Notes under the pieces: model-generated
The model's input: only the letters and a program-made list of their open reading frames with translations
Told to the model about the DNA's origin: nothing
The model's database searches: none
NCBI GenBank assembly: GCA_012516175.1
Contig: JAAYWZ010000002.1
Span: forward strand, 1-51,398
Reading direction: 5' to 3'
DNA length: 51,398 bases
Source of the DNA: Bacilli bacterium
GTDB taxonomy: Bacteria; Bacillota_I; Bacilli_A; Haloplasmatales; Haloplasmataceae
Shown: positions 1 to 9,131 of the stretch, piece by piece
Layout of the letters: each line of letters starts with the position of its first letter
Position numbering within the stretch: the stretch's first letter is position 1
Made by a program: the position numbers and the translations under genes

Positions 1-2350
1 CTACCTTAGGCATATCAGTTAAATGCACAGATGCACCATTTTCTAAATGACTCCAAACTTCATCAGTTGTAAAGGATAAGATTGGTGCTAAAAGGCGGGC
101 TAGACGACTACAGTTTTCATATAATACTGTTTGAATACTTCTTCTCGCGAAGGAATTTGTTTTTTCAATATAGAGAACATCTTTAGTGAAATCTAGATAG
201 AATGCTGATAAGAATTGGGTGATATAGTTATTAATTGCGCGATACACGTCAGCAAACGCAAAGTCATCATATGCTTCTAAGACTTCCTTAGTTAGTTCAT
301 CTAGTTTTACTAATACATACCGATCAATTTCTGGCATTTGATTATATGGAACACTATCTTGCGTTTTGTCGAAGTCAAAAAGATTACCTAACAAGAATCT
401 AAATGTATTACGAATCTTGCGGTAAGATTCGATGACTTGGTTCATTAAACTTTCAGAAATGCGTACATCTGCTTGATAATCTACACTTGATACCCAAAGA
501 CGTAAAATATCAGCACCTGATTGATTCATAACTTTGATAGGGTCAACAACATTACCTAAAGATTTACTCATCTTTCTTCCTTCACCATCAAGGACGAAAC
601 CATGAGTTACAACGGTCTTATATGGTGCTTGATTTGTCATCGCCACCCCAGTTGATAAGGAAGAGTTGAACCAACCACGGTATTGATCAGAACCTTCTAA
701 ATAAAGGTCAGCAGGATATGGTAACCCACGTTCGACTAAGACACCATGGTGACTTGTACCAGAATCAAACCAAACATCCATGATATCAGTTTCTTTTTTG
801 AAAATGCCATTAGGACTACCAGGATGAGTGAATCCTTTAGGTAATAGATCCTTGGCATCCCCTTCAAACCAGACATTTGAACCATGTTGTCTAAATAGTT
901 CAGCAACATGGAGAATAACATTTTCATCTAGAATTGGCTCACCATTTTCAGTATAAAATACGGGTATTGGTACACCCCATAAACGCTGACGAGATATGCA
1001 CCAATCTTTACGGTCTTTAATCATGTTACCTAACCGTAAATCACCCCATTTAGGATACCATGTAACTTTTTCGATTTCTGTTAACATGGTTTCTTTTAAT
1101 GCTTCAATGGACGCAAACCATTGGGGTGTGACGCGGAAGATTACTGGTTTTTTCGTACGCCAATCATGAGGATAGGAGTGAACAATCGTACCAGCCTTTA
1201 ATAATGATCCTTTTTCTTGTAACATCGCAATAACAGCTGGGTTCGCTTCATCAACATGCATACCAGTAAAATAGACGGAATCTTTAGTTAACTTGCCTTG
1301 TTCATCTACTACACAGAGAACATCGAGATTATATTTCTTACCGACATTAAAGTCATCTTCCCCATGTCCAGGTGCAGTATGGACGCAACCAGTCGCTTCT
1401 GCAGTTACATGTTCACCAAGAATCACTAAGGATACACGGTCATATAAAGGATGTTTACATTCGACATATTCTAATTCACTACCCAAATAGACCTTCAAGA
1501 CTTCAACATCTTGCCAACCTAACTCTTGGGCTAATTTTTCCACTAAAACTCTTGCGACAATATATTTACCTTTATCAGTCTTAACCAAAGCATATTCTAA
1601 CTCTGGATGAATACAAATAGCGAGGTTCGCAGGAATCGTCCATGGTGTTGTTGTCCAGATAATAAAACTTGTATCTGTATCAAGAATACCCTTACCATCT
1701 ATTACTGAGAATGCTACGTAAATTGAGGGTGATTTGATATCTTCATACTCAATTTCTGCTTCAGCAAGTGCACTTTCACTTGACCAAGACCAATATACAG
1801 GCTTTTCGCCTTTATAGATTAATCCTTTACTTACCATTTTCGCAAACACTCTAAGTTGCATCGCTTCATATTCTTTTTGGTAAGTTATATAAGGATGATC
1901 CCAATCACCTATTACACCTAAACGTTGGAATTGCTTCATTTGATTTTTAACTTGTTCAGTAGCATATTGGTGGCATTTTTCCCGATATTCTGATGGTGAG
2001 AGTGTTTTACGATTCACACCTTTCTTTGCTACTGCTGTTTCAATTGGTAAACCATGCGTATCCCAACCAGGGATAAAGGGAGCCTTAAAGCCACTCATGT
2101 TCTTGTAGCGTACCACAAAGTCTTTTAAAATCTTATTTAATGCATGACCAATATGTATATCACCATTTGCGTAGGGTGGACCATCATGTAAAATATACAA
2201 TGGTCTACCTTCGTTTTTCTTCATAATTTGCTCATAGAGATTTTCTTCTAACCATTTATTCAAGATTTGTGGTTCTTTGTTAGGTAAATTAGCCCGCATC
2301 TCGAAAGCTGTTTTGGGCATTAGCAAAGTATCTTTATAGTCCTTACTCAT
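1..2350 (-). CDS. ileS: Isoleucyl-tRNA synthetase, 3' end outside window
   Basis: Class I aminoacyl-tRNA synthetase that charges tRNA-Ile with isoleucine in the cytoplasm. The first 783 residues lie in the window; the family is usually about 910-930 residues, so the C-terminal anticodon-binding end and zinc region run off the left edge. The HIGH motif is at residues 66-69 and KMSKS at 593-597, both in one unbroken frame from the ATG at 2350. A GGAGG ribosome binding site lies about 8 bases upstream of that ATG. The gene follows a T-box leader with its own promoter, so it is controlled separately from the division cluster upstream, as in Bacillus. Identification is secure from motifs, synteny and leader. 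Confidence 0.97.
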   Translation of the reverse strand, partial: MSKDYKDTLLMPKTAFEMRANLPNKEPQILNKWLEENLYEQIMKKNEGRPLYILHDGPPYANGDIHIGHALNKILKDFVVRYKNMSGFKAPFIPGWDTHGLPIETAVAKKGVNRKTLSPSEYREKCHQYATEQVKNQMKQFQRLGVIGDWDHPYITYQKEYEAMQLRVFAKMVSKGLIYKGEKPVYWSWSSESALAEAEIEYEDIKSPSIYVAFSVIDGKGILDTDTSFIIWTTTPWTIPANLAICIHPELEYALVKTDKGKYIVARVLVEKLAQELGWQDVEVLKVYLGSELEYVECKHPLYDRVSLVILGEHVTAEATGCVHTAPGHGEDDFNVGKKYNLDVLCVVDEQGKLTKDSVYFTGMHVDEANPAVIAMLQEKGSLLKAGTIVHSYPHDWRTKKPVIFRVTPQWFASIEALKETMLTEIEKVTWYPKWGDLRLGNMIKDRKDWCISRQRLWGVPIPVFYTENGEPILDENVILHVAELFRQHGSNVWFEGDAKDLLPKGFTHPGSPNGIFKKETDIMDVWFDSGTSHHGVLVERGLPYPADLYLEGSDQYRGWFNSSLSTGVAMTNQAPYKTVVTHGFVLDGEGRKMSKSLGNVVDPIKVMNQSGADILRLWVSSVDYQADVRISESLMNQVIESYRKIRNTFRFLLGNLFDFDKTQDSVPYNQMPEIDRYVLVKLDELTKEVLEAYDDFAFADVYRAINNYITQFLSAFYLDFTKDVLYIEKTNSFARRSIQTVLYENCSRLARLLAPILSFTTDEVWSHLENGASVHLTDMPKV

Positions 2351-2371
2351 TTGTTTCTACCTCCTTTTTCT

Positions 2372-2622
2372 AAAAAATAAAAAACCGCCCAAAAAGGACG
2401 ATTCTGCACCGTGGTACCACCTTAATTCGTATATAGATATACTATATACCTCGAACTCCTTAACGCGGAATAAACGTCATGCTTACTCGTAGTTCAGCAT
2501 GCGGCTCCTGGGTGATTTTCCTTATTAATCTTTTATAGGGCTTCCACCATCCCCTACTCGCTGATAAAAGGATTTAATAAGTACTGTCCCATTCATTGCC
2601 AATTTCTCATATTACTAGTTTA
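2372..2622 (-). promoter_or_regulatory. T-box leader of ileS (tRNA-Ile sensing)
   Basis: The conserved T-box sequence AGGTGGTACCACG lies at 2422-2410 on the minus strand. It is followed by a terminator stem whose arms CGTCC and GGGCG flank TTTTT (2400-2386), with flanking A/U and wobble pairs extending the stem, and then a run of T. The 5' part carries the AGTAG and GATGGTGG elements typical of stem I. An ATC isoleucine codon at 2516-2514, just before ACCC, is the likely specifier. Uncharged tRNA-Ile would stabilise the antiterminator and permit ileS transcription. The specifier assignment is inferred from position and was not folded. Confidence 0.95.
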
Positions 2623-2624
2623 TA

Positions 2625-2653
2625 ATTATAGTCATATTTAATTTATCTGTCAA
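2625..2653 (-). promoter_or_regulatory. Sigma-A promoter of ileS leader
   Basis: A consensus TTGACA (2653-2648), a 17-base spacer and TATAAT (2630-2625) lie just upstream of the T-box RNA and directly after the stop codon of the preceding gene. Confidence 0.88.
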
Positions 2654-2660
2654 CCTTAAC

Positions 2661-3452
2661 TTACTTTTTATATTTTAATTGATTAAACACTTCTAAAAAT
2701 TTACGAGCGGTTGGAACTTCTACTTGTTCTTCCTCTACTTCTTGTGTCTCTTCTTGTGGTGTTTCTTCATTAACCTCTTCTTTTGCCTTATCATCGATCT
2801 TTATCGTTTCATCTTTTAACAATTCTTCAAGGTCATAATCAGTTTTTTCTTCAACTTCTTTAACAATTTCAAGATACTTAGGATCTTCACTCAAACTCTT
2901 AATTATATCATCACATAGTTTTTGCAGGGCATCATCAGTTTCAAAGAACTGTAACATTTCTCGGAAATCTTCATTATCATTGCGGAAAATAAAGTAATTA
3001 GTATCAGCAAAACGGAAAATCGTTTTTCTAAAGATGGTCAGGATGTGACTCCGATAGCGTTTAAGCTCTTCATCTTTGTCTTTGAGGTTCTTAATTACCC
3101 CTTCAACTTGATTTAAATAATCAGTTAATATCTCATTTCCTTTACCATAGGCTTCTTGTTCAATCTTTTCTGCTTGCTTCTTAGCATTAATAATGATCTC
3201 ATCAGCTTCTTGTTTCGCTTTATCAAGAATATCCGCTGCTTGCTTTTCATAAACATCCGTGCTAACTTTGGCATGGTTTTCCCAATCAATTTTCTCAGTG
3301 AGGAGAATTTGATTTTCTTTTTCGAGTGTGGACCTTTTTTCATCTAAATCGACCAAAAAATCCAATAACTTCACGATGACAATTTTGGACTCTTCGGTAC
3401 TGTACTGATCTACATTCGCAAGTATTTGGTCGCGCAAGGCTTTAAAATTCAC
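2661..3452 (-). CDS. Coiled-coil protein in the divIVA position
   Basis: 263-residue soluble protein read from a GTG start with GGAGGG about 8 bases upstream. It occupies the place of divIVA between ylmH and ileS. Residues 40-135 look like a long charged coiled coil. Residues about 210-250 are a very acidic Glu-rich linker, followed by a short basic C-terminal segment ending KYKK. DivIVA itself organises the cell pole and division site, and the placement suggests a similar role. However, the usual DivIVA start (LTPLDI...NKEF-like membrane-binding segment) is not visible; the protein begins MNFKALRDQI instead. The call is therefore positional: a DivIVA analogue or strongly diverged homologue. 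Its product is unlikely to be in the membrane. Confidence 0.6.
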   Translation of the reverse strand: MNFKALRDQILANVDQYSTEESKIVIVKLLDFLVDLDEKRSTLEKENQILLTEKIDWENHAKVSTDVYEKQAADILDKAKQEADEIIINAKKQAEKIEQEAYGKGNEILTDYLNQVEGVIKNLKDKDEELKRYRSHILTIFRKTIFRFADTNYFIFRNDNEDFREMLQFFETDDALQKLCDDIIKSLSEDPKYLEIVKEVEEKTDYDLEELLKDETIKIDDKAKEEVNEETPQEETQEVEEEQVEVPTARKFLEVFNQLKYKK

Positions 3453-3470
3453 AAAGATCCCTCCTAAATA

Positions 3471-4220
3471 TTAAGCGGATGGAATATTTACTAGTACTAC
3501 TAACTTCCCCGTTTTTGTTGTGCGTAACAATTCTCCGACTTGAAAGCGGCCAAATTTACGCACGGATATGATGTCCCCTGCCTGGCAGATTTCATCTGCA
3601 TCTTTACATACTAAGAAGTTTCGATATACTAATCCTTCTTGGATATGTTTTTTCGTGCTATCTCTAGATAAATTATATACATGGCTAACTAAATTATCAA
3701 TACGCATGGATGAAATTATTATTTCTTTTTGGTCATATCTAGGTTGAATTAGCACTTCATCAGCATAAAGTGATATTTTAATTGGTACATTATTGATATG
3801 CGTAAACTCGTTAAGTAGAACTGGTACTATATCTTGAGAGACAAAGATAAATACTTCCTCATCACCTAGGACTATATCACCAAACAAACTGCGATCAAGT
3901 CCTAAACTCATTAATGTACCTAAAACATTACGATGAGTGATATCTAAATAACGTTTATTATAGGTTATTTTCAAACAATCAATCTTATAATCAACATCGA
4001 TGGTTATATCATGGGGAACTAAACTACCTTTACGGCGTTCCGCAAAGGGATATCCACCAGCAAACTTTAAATCGACATCCCTACCCTTTACAATTTCTTT
4101 ATAGATGGCCTGTTCTCTTAATGTGAGAAATTTGGTGATGATTATTTTCCCATTTTCAGCTCGCTCTACTTGGTCGAGTGCCTGAGCGTAAAAAGTCTTC
4201 TCTTCAGGTAAGATAATCAT
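3471..4220 (-). CDS. ylmH: YlmH-type S4 domain RNA-binding protein
   Basis: 249 residues. The C-terminal 70 residues form an S4 RNA-binding domain (the stretch from DSTKKHIQEGLVYRN through VRKFGRFQVGEL). The N-terminal part matches the YlmH layout, including the GGYPFAERR segment. YlmH homologues bind RNA and have been linked to ribosome rescue and quality control in Firmicutes. The ATG overlaps the stop of the YggT gene by 4 bases, implying translational coupling. The order yggT-ylmH-divIVA position is the classical division cluster layout. Confidence 0.9.
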   Translation of the reverse strand: MIILPEEKTFYAQALDQVERAENGKIIITKFLTLREQAIYKEIVKGRDVDLKFAGGYPFAERRKGSLVPHDITIDVDYKIDCLKITYNKRYLDITHRNVLGTLMSLGLDRSLFGDIVLGDEEVFIFVSQDIVPVLLNEFTHINNVPIKISLYADEVLIQPRYDQKEIIISSMRIDNLVSHVYNLSRDSTKKHIQEGLVYRNFLVCKDADEICQAGDIISVRKFGRFQVGELLRTTKTGKLVVLVNIPSA

Positions 4221-4468
4221 AATGTCGCAATTATCACTAATAAAAAGTGAATTAGTTCAAGAACAAGGATTGCCAATATTGGCGCAAAGCTAATTCCAGC
4301 AATGGTTGCGAACCGAAAAGGACTAATAATCGGTTCACAAACACGTTCTAAGAAAAGATAAATGCGAGAATCCCTACCCTCAGGAAAATAACCAAGTATT
4401 ATATAGACAAGAATTAAAAAACTGTATATTTGTACAATATAACCCACGATTTCTACTAATACTAACAC
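4217..4468 (-). CDS. ylmG: YggT family small membrane protein
   Basis: About 83 residues with two hydrophobic membrane segments (near residues 3-28 and 55-80) separated by the PEGRDSRIYLFLERVCEPIISPFR loop typical of YggT/YlmG. Members of this family are tied to cell division clusters and to osmotic or photosynthetic membrane assembly, but the exact role is unclear. Two GTG codons lie 6 bases apart. AGGAG sits only 2 bases from the upstream one (4474) and 8 bases from the one at 4468, so the downstream start is chosen. It overlaps ylmH by 4 bases. Confidence 0.88.
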   Translation of the reverse strand: MLVLVEIVGYIVQIYSFLILVYIILGYFPEGRDSRIYLFLERVCEPIISPFRFATIAGISFAPILAILVLELIHFLLVIIATL

Positions 4469-4489
4469 AGTCACAACTCCTAATCTGTC

Positions 4490-4846
4490 CTAATTTATTA
4501 TCCAAAAGCGAAATACTTTTTTCGATATCTTCTCCACATCACCATTTAACACATAGAGGGCACCAGCGATAAAATCAGTAACACGTTTACTTGTATCTAT
4601 ATCAACATCCGATAAATCGACAATAACGGTATTGCCTTTTTCTAATTGCTCGATAACTTCGCAAGCATCTTCATATGCCCTTGGATAGAGCCTGATTTCC
4701 ATATTACGGCGTTCTGGCAAGGGAGCATGATATTGGTTCTGTTGATATAGTTCCTCTTCTAGTGCGATTTCTTCATCCTTATGATTATCAAGTTGATTAT
4801 CTTCTTCTTCAAATCCCAAAAACTTTCTTAACATCTTTTTAATCAT
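4490..4846 (-). CDS. sepF: Cell division protein SepF
   Basis: 118 residues. The N-terminal amphipathic segment (MIKKMLRKFLGFEEED) would anchor it in the membrane. After an acidic linker, the C-terminal SepF domain carries the conserved GNTVIVDLSDVD and RVTDFIAGALYVLNG stretches. SepF tethers FtsZ filaments to the membrane and shapes the septum. The start is set by GGAGG 7 bases upstream of the ATG at 4846; a longer frame of 130 residues lacks a ribosome binding site. The gene begins within the end of ylmE (8-base overlap). Confidence 0.95.
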   Translation of the reverse strand: MIKKMLRKFLGFEEEDNQLDNHKDEEIALEEELYQQNQYHAPLPERRNMEIRLYPRAYEDACEVIEQLEKGNTVIVDLSDVDIDTSKRVTDFIAGALYVLNGDVEKISKKVFRFWIIN

Positions 4847-5528
4847 CGTTATTTCCTCCGTTAGAAAATAATAACGAGCCAATTCTGATTACTGTAGCAC
4901 CTTCACGAATCGCGATTTGGTAATCATTGCTCATGCCCATCGAAAGTTCCGTGCATGGTGCATATGGTAGTTTCAAGGTTTGAATTTCATCGCGGAGTTC
5001 TCTAAGTGTCCTAAAGGTTTGCTTTAGCACTTCAATATCCGTAGTATTTTCAGCCATCGTCATTAACCCTATTATTTTAATTTTATCATATTTTTCTAAT
5101 TTGTATATAAAAGAATGCACATCATCGACTCTTAATCCGTGTTTACTTACTTCGCCTGAACAATTAACTTGGATGAAACAGTTTAGTGGTGCTTTGCGAT
5201 ATTTGTTGATTTCTTCTGCTAAATTTTCTCGATCTAGTGAATGCAGGTAGGATATCTTATTGATCATTTTCTTGACTTTATTAGTTTGCAAGGTACCAAT
5301 AAAATGCCAAGTAATATCTTCATTCTGTAAAACTTCATATTTCGTTAGAAAATCTTGGACGCGATTCTCGCCGAAATTAGTAATACCAGCTTGGAGTAAC
5401 TCCTTCATTACTTTAACATCCACATATTTAGTAGCAGCACAAATGGTAACATTTTGCGTAAGATGGTGTAGAGATTTAACTCTATCTATTTCTCTTAATA
5501 AGCGGTTGACATTTTCTTTTATACTCAT
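4839..5528 (-). CDS. ylmE: YggS/YlmE PLP homeostasis protein
   Basis: 229 residues of the YggS/PROSC family, a pyridoxal-phosphate-binding alanine-racemase-fold protein without known racemase activity that buffers PLP and amino-acid pools. The PLP lysine lies in CAATKYVDV near residue 33. FGENRVQDF, WHFIGTLQTNKVK and SMGMSNDYQIAIREGATVIRIGS are the family signatures. It lies between ylmC and sepF; the laccase-like ylmD usually found upstream in Bacillus is absent here. Confidence 0.95.
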   Translation of the reverse strand: MSIKENVNRLLREIDRVKSLHHLTQNVTICAATKYVDVKVMKELLQAGITNFGENRVQDFLTKYEVLQNEDITWHFIGTLQTNKVKKMINKISYLHSLDRENLAEEINKYRKAPLNCFIQVNCSGEVSKHGLRVDDVHSFIYKLEKYDKIKIIGLMTMAENTTDIEVLKQTFRTLRELRDEIQTLKLPYAPCTELSMGMSNDYQIAIREGATVIRIGSLLFSNGGNNDD

Positions 5529-5590
5529 ACTTCTTCACCTAGGAAATATTTACCTTTATTATAACATAAAGTGGGATTTTTACTAAGATA

Positions 5591-5836
5591 TTATCCCAGG
5601 TTTTTTACAGGATAATTGACAATAATGACGTTTTCACCAATTTTTATAATCTGATCCCAAGGTATTCTAATACATTCCCGCTTAGAGAAGAGGTTACCAA
5701 GTCCTGCCCGTTGTTGCACAAAGATTGAAAAAATCTGTCCCGAGTTAGGCTCAATTTCTAAATCAACAATAAAACCAATAATTACCCCATCAACAACATT
5801 AATCACTTCCTTTAATTCCATTTCCGAAAGTAGCAT
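5591..5836 (-). CDS. ylmC: YlmC/YmxH family PRC-barrel protein
   Basis: 81 residues with a PRC-barrel-like beta structure (LSEMELKEVINVVDG, then RECIRIPWDQIIKIGENVIIV). YlmC/YmxH proteins are small, conserved in spore formers and of unknown mechanism. The ATG at 5836 follows GGGGGTGG at a good distance; the longer frame starting at 5869 would place that site inside the gene. It follows sigG after a terminator, the same neighbour as in Bacillus. Confidence 0.88.
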   Translation of the reverse strand: MLLSEMELKEVINVVDGVIIGFIVDLEIEPNSGQIFSIFVQQRAGLGNLFSKRECIRIPWDQIIKIGENVIIVNYPVKNLG

Positions 5837-5872
5837 TTTTTTCCACCCCCTTAATTCTAGTATATGCATAAA

Positions 5873-5904
5873 TAAAAAAGTAAAACCGAGTAGAAATACT
5901 CGGT
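5873..5904 (-). terminator. Rho-independent terminator after sigG
   Basis: The arms ACCGAGTA and TACTCGGT (8 bp) enclose a 4-base loop and are followed by TTTTACTTTTTT on the minus strand. The stem begins in the sigG stop codon and separates the sporulation genes from ylmC. Confidence 0.85.
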
Positions 5905-6680
5905 TAGTTTAAATATTCTAACATTTGCTTAAGTGCATTTTTCTCTAAACGGGATACCTGTGCTTGCGAAATCCCGATCTCTTCCGCAATCTCCATTTGG
6001 GTTTTCCCTAAAAAGTAACGTTCATAAATGATGCGTTTTTCCCGCTTTTCTAGCATCTTTAAACAGTTTTCAATCATCACATTATTGCTCCAAGTTTCAT
6101 AGTCGTCATTTTCATCTTGAATTTGATCGATTAAATGAATCGTATCGCCCCCGTCACTATAGATGGGTGTATAGATACTTATCGGATCTTGGATAGCTTC
6201 TAGTGAGATAATGACATCGATGGGATCGATTCCTAGTATCTTCGCAATTTCTTCTTCCGTTGGCTCCCTGTGATGCTCCAATATATATTTATCTCTAACT
6301 TGTAGTACCTTATATGCAATATCTTTTAAGGAACGTGATACTCTAATTGCACTATTGTCACGCAAGTAACGTCTGATTTCCCCGATTATCATCGGTACAG
6401 CATAGGTCGAGAACTTGACTTCATGTTTTAAATCAAAATTATCTATCGCTTTAATTAAACCTAAACATCCCACCTGAAATAGATCATCCATATTTTCCCC
6501 ACGCTGATTGAACCGCTTTAAAACACTTAATACCAAGCGAAGATTACCAAAGATGAGTTTTTCTCGTGCCTCAGTATTTCCTGCTTGGTACTGTTTGAAT
6601 AGTTCAATCATCTCACTGTTCTTTAATACCTTTAGTTTACTGGTATCTAAGCCATTAATGTCGACCTTATACTTGCTCAT
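5904..6680 (-). CDS. sigG: RNA polymerase sporulation sigma factor SigG
   Basis: 258 residues, close to the 260 of Bacillus SigG. Region 2 is clear (MDDLFQVGCLGLIKAIDNFDLKHEVKFSTYAVPMIIGEIRRYLRD in pieces), region 3 follows, and region 4 ends in the helix-turn-helix TQMEIAEEIGISQAQVSRLEK. SigG drives late forespore transcription after engulfment. The ATG at 6680 has AAGGAGG 8 bases upstream; the longer frame to 6734 has no ribosome binding site. It follows sigE by 77 bases, the canonical arrangement. In Bacillus it has its own sigma-F/G promoter; here the 77-base gap was inspected but no convincing match was found. Confidence 0.95.
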   Translation of the reverse strand: MSKYKVDINGLDTSKLKVLKNSEMIELFKQYQAGNTEAREKLIFGNLRLVLSVLKRFNQRGENMDDLFQVGCLGLIKAIDNFDLKHEVKFSTYAVPMIIGEIRRYLRDNSAIRVSRSLKDIAYKVLQVRDKYILEHHREPTEEEIAKILGIDPIDVIISLEAIQDPISIYTPIYSDGGDTIHLIDQIQDENDDYETWSNNVMIENCLKMLEKREKRIIYERYFLGKTQMEIAEEIGISQAQVSRLEKNALKQMLEYLN

Positions 6681-6757
6681 ACAAAAGCCTCCTTCATATA
6701 AAAAGTTTGGCTTTTTTCTGAGCAAGATATGCATTACATCAACATTTTTAGCGAGAT

Positions 6758-7456
6758 TTAACTGATACCCTTCTTAATTTGTTGTTTCATTTTGTCGATA
6801 ATTTTCTTTTCTAAACGAGATATGTATGACTGTGAGATTCCCATGAGTTCAGCTACTTCTTTTTGAGTAAGCTCTTCATGTCCATATAAGCCGAAACGCA
6901 AAGTAATGATTTCTTTTTCTCTCTTACTCAACTTATCCACGGCTTGATACAGGATTTTTCTTTCTTCATCTTCTTCAAGATCTTTCATAATAATGTTTTC
7001 ATCAGTACCCAAAATATCTGATAATAGTAACTCGTTTCCGTCCCAATCAATATTTAACGGTTCATCAAAACTAACTTCTGCTTTCACACGACCATTTTTC
7101 CGTAAAAACATCAAGATTTCATTCTCAATACATCTACTAGCATATGTAGCTAATTTAATATTTTTATTCTTATTGTATGTCATCACTGATTTAATTAAAC
7201 CAATCGAACCAATACTGATTAAATCTTCGATGTAGACACCAGAATTCTCAAAGCGTTTCGCAATATAAACCACTAATCTTAAGTTATGTTCGATTAGCTT
7301 GTCTCTTGCTTTCATATCACCATTTTCAAATGCTTCAATATATTTTTGTTCCTCTTCTGGTGATAATGGTTCTGGTAAGACCTCGGAACTGTTAATAAAA
7401 AAGGATAAACATTTTTTAAATACTTTTTCTAACCACACAAAGATTTTTTTGAGCAT
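6758..7456 (-). CDS. sigE: Pro-sigma-E, mother cell sporulation sigma factor
   Basis: 232 residues, very similar in layout to Bacillus SigE (239): NLRLVVYIAKRFEN, EDLISIGSIGLIKSV, LATYASRCIENEILM, VSFDEPLNIDWDGNELLLSD and the C-terminal MGISQSYISRLEKKI. The first ~27 residues are a hydrophobic and basic pro-sequence (LKKIFVWLEKVFKKCLSFF) ahead of the conserved LPEPLSPEEEQ. This is the inhibitory, membrane-binding extension removed by SpoIIGA. SigE directs early mother cell transcription. The gene is 12 bases after spoIIGA, so protease and substrate are co-transcribed. Confidence 0.96.
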   Translation of the reverse strand: MLKKIFVWLEKVFKKCLSFFINSSEVLPEPLSPEEEQKYIEAFENGDMKARDKLIEHNLRLVVYIAKRFENSGVYIEDLISIGSIGLIKSVMTYNKNKNIKLATYASRCIENEILMFLRKNGRVKAEVSFDEPLNIDWDGNELLLSDILGTDENIIMKDLEEDEERKILYQAVDKLSKREKEIITLRFGLYGHEELTQKEVAELMGISQSYISRLEKKIIDKMKQQIKKGIS

Positions 7457-7468
7457 ACTCTCCCCCTC

Positions 7469-8275
7469 CTAGTTTAAGATTTGTGGATGTAAGATAACAG
7501 CAAACTTCTCGCCCCGAAATATCGATTCATCTACTAAAACAAGATACACTTCTTTCTCATAGTATTTCTTCTTTTTTACAACATAGAAGCTTTGTGGTTT
7601 AAACCCTAATAATCTACTTTGTCCATTAATCGTATTTGTAATAATATATGTATACTTAATACCATGTAATTGTAATAATGTTTCATTAATAGTAACGGGT
7701 ACTAAGGCTTTATTAATAAAGACAACGGGAAGGTAATCATTCGCACTATAAGTTAAATTTCCAGTATCGGTGAAACCATAAACCTCATACTCTTCATTTA
7801 ATAAAGAAAACTTGACTTTCACTAGGATATTACCTTTAGAGTTGTCCGTTACAATTTTATACACATAGGTAAATATATTCGCAAAAAGAAAAGATATGAT
7901 TAAAAGGTACCACGTAGTACGCTCCTTGTATAGAAGTGTAATACCGTTATTTAGTAACGAGAATTCATAAGAAACAAGGATACCTGCGATAACGTAGTTT
8001 AAAAAATAAAAGATAATAAGATTCTGACAATACTGTTTAAACGATGTATTTTTAAAAGCGATTAAGATAATCCCAAAACTATAAATAATTCTTAAAATAA
8101 CAAAAATTATCTTTACTGGGATTAAGAATAGGACAAAACCACCAACCGCATATAAAGAGGCAAGGATGATACGATAATATTTAATGATTTGATGATTGAT
8201 GATACCAGTATAAATGATTAAACAGTAATCCAATAAGAAATTAGTAATAATTACGAGATCTAGATATACTTTCAT
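7469..8275 (-). CDS. spoIIGA: SpoIIGA, pro-sigma-E processing aspartic protease
   Basis: 268 residues. The N-terminal ~145 residues hold about five membrane segments. The soluble C-terminal domain has the single aspartic protease motif DTGN at residues 170-173 (DSGN in Bacillus), in the context VYGFTDTGNLTYS. SpoIIGA dimerises in the septal membrane and cuts the pro-sequence from SigE in response to the forespore signal SpoIIR. It is somewhat shorter than the Bacillus protein (309). An ATG start follows GGGTGGGAG. It is the first gene of the spoIIGA-sigE-sigG group. Confidence 0.93.
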   Translation of the reverse strand: MKVYLDLVIITNFLLDYCLIIYTGIINHQIIKYYRIILASLYAVGGFVLFLIPVKIIFVILRIIYSFGIILIAFKNTSFKQYCQNLIIFYFLNYVIAGILVSYEFSLLNNGITLLYKERTTWYLLIISFLFANIFTYVYKIVTDNSKGNILVKVKFSLLNEEYEVYGFTDTGNLTYSANDYLPVVFINKALVPVTINETLLQLHGIKYTYIITNTINGQSRLLGFKPQSFYVVKKKKYYEKEVYLVLVDESIFRGEKFAVILHPQILN

Positions 8276-8358
8276 ACTCTCCCACCCTTGTATTTATGGC
8301 TATTTTATCAAATCCAATTCAAAAAAAAGCAAGGATTATGTCAGGTTGTTTATTTTTT

Positions 8359-9030
8359 TTAATCTACCAAATAAGTTGTGTATAATCGATACTTTTTTAG
8401 ATAAATGATATAAATAATCAAAATAACTATTAGATAAACTGGTAATAAGATATAGTTATTTAAAAAGATTAAATAATCAAAGATACTATGTAGAATTAGC
8501 GACACTACAAGTGACATCACAAAATAATAACGTTTTGTAAACCCACGTTTTGCGTGTTTAGCAATGGTTAGTAGTAGTCCCATAATTATCGCAAAGGTAA
8601 GATGCCCACAACTCGCTAAGGTTACTCGTAATAATGGTAAATCATAACTTTCATAATCTAAAAAATATAAAATGTTTTCGCCAGTCGCAAAGCCACTAGC
8701 AACTACTAATGCATATCCTAAACCAGGATATGGGCCATGTCTATGTCTTTTATATGTTAAATTTATCAGTACATATCGTTTAATAAATTCCTCAATAAAT
8801 CCTAAAACAAATGCTTGATATAAAGCTTTTAGTATATTCGGAAACTTGCCATAGGATAGCACAACAATTTCAAAAAAGGTGGTTGGAACGGTAATAACTA
8901 TACTAATAATAAATAATTTGGTAGTTAATTTGCCCCGTTCTTTATCCTTCTTAAAGGCATAAAATAATATGTAAAATATACCAATTAACATTGTTAAACC
9001 AAAGACCAAATATTCAAGTAACTCTATCAT
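8359..9030 (-). CDS. prsW: PrsW family intramembrane protease
   Basis: 223 residues, almost all hydrophobic, with about seven to eight membrane segments. The PrsW signatures are present: the Glu-Glu pair at residues 80-81 (VLGFIEEFIKR), GFATGENILYF, the HLTFAIIMG histidine and LILHSIFDYL. PrsW is a membrane metalloprotease that in Bacillus makes the first cut in anti-sigma factor RsiW; relatives act in spore germination. Its position next to spoIIGA, where ftsA/ftsZ lie in Bacillus, is unusual. ATG 9030 is chosen because AGGTGG is 5 bases upstream; a GTG 9 bases further up overlaps that site. Confidence 0.88.
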   Translation of the reverse strand: MIELLEYLVFGLTMLIGIFYILFYAFKKDKERGKLTTKLFIISIVITVPTTFFEIVVLSYGKFPNILKALYQAFVLGFIEEFIKRYVLINLTYKRHRHGPYPGLGYALVVASGFATGENILYFLDYESYDLPLLRVTLASCGHLTFAIIMGLLLTIAKHAKRGFTKRYYFVMSLVVSLILHSIFDYLIFLNNYILLPVYLIVILIIYIIYLKKYRLYTTYLVD

Positions 9031-9131
9031 CTTTACCACCTACAAACTACTAATAGTGTTAATCAGACAAGACAAAAATATAAATATCTTTTATCTAGGT
9101 GGACATAATATTAACGAAAAGGAGGATAGAC

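Noticed and set aside
8276-8358. Spo0A boxes and a long-spaced sigma-A promoter before spoIIGA
   Set aside because: A TAAAAT and a TTGCTT with a 19-base spacer can be found, but no clear TGTCGAA box; too weak to report.
9040-9131. CIRCE or other heat-shock operator before hsp20
   Set aside because: No TTAGCACTC/GAGTGCTAA repeat is present.
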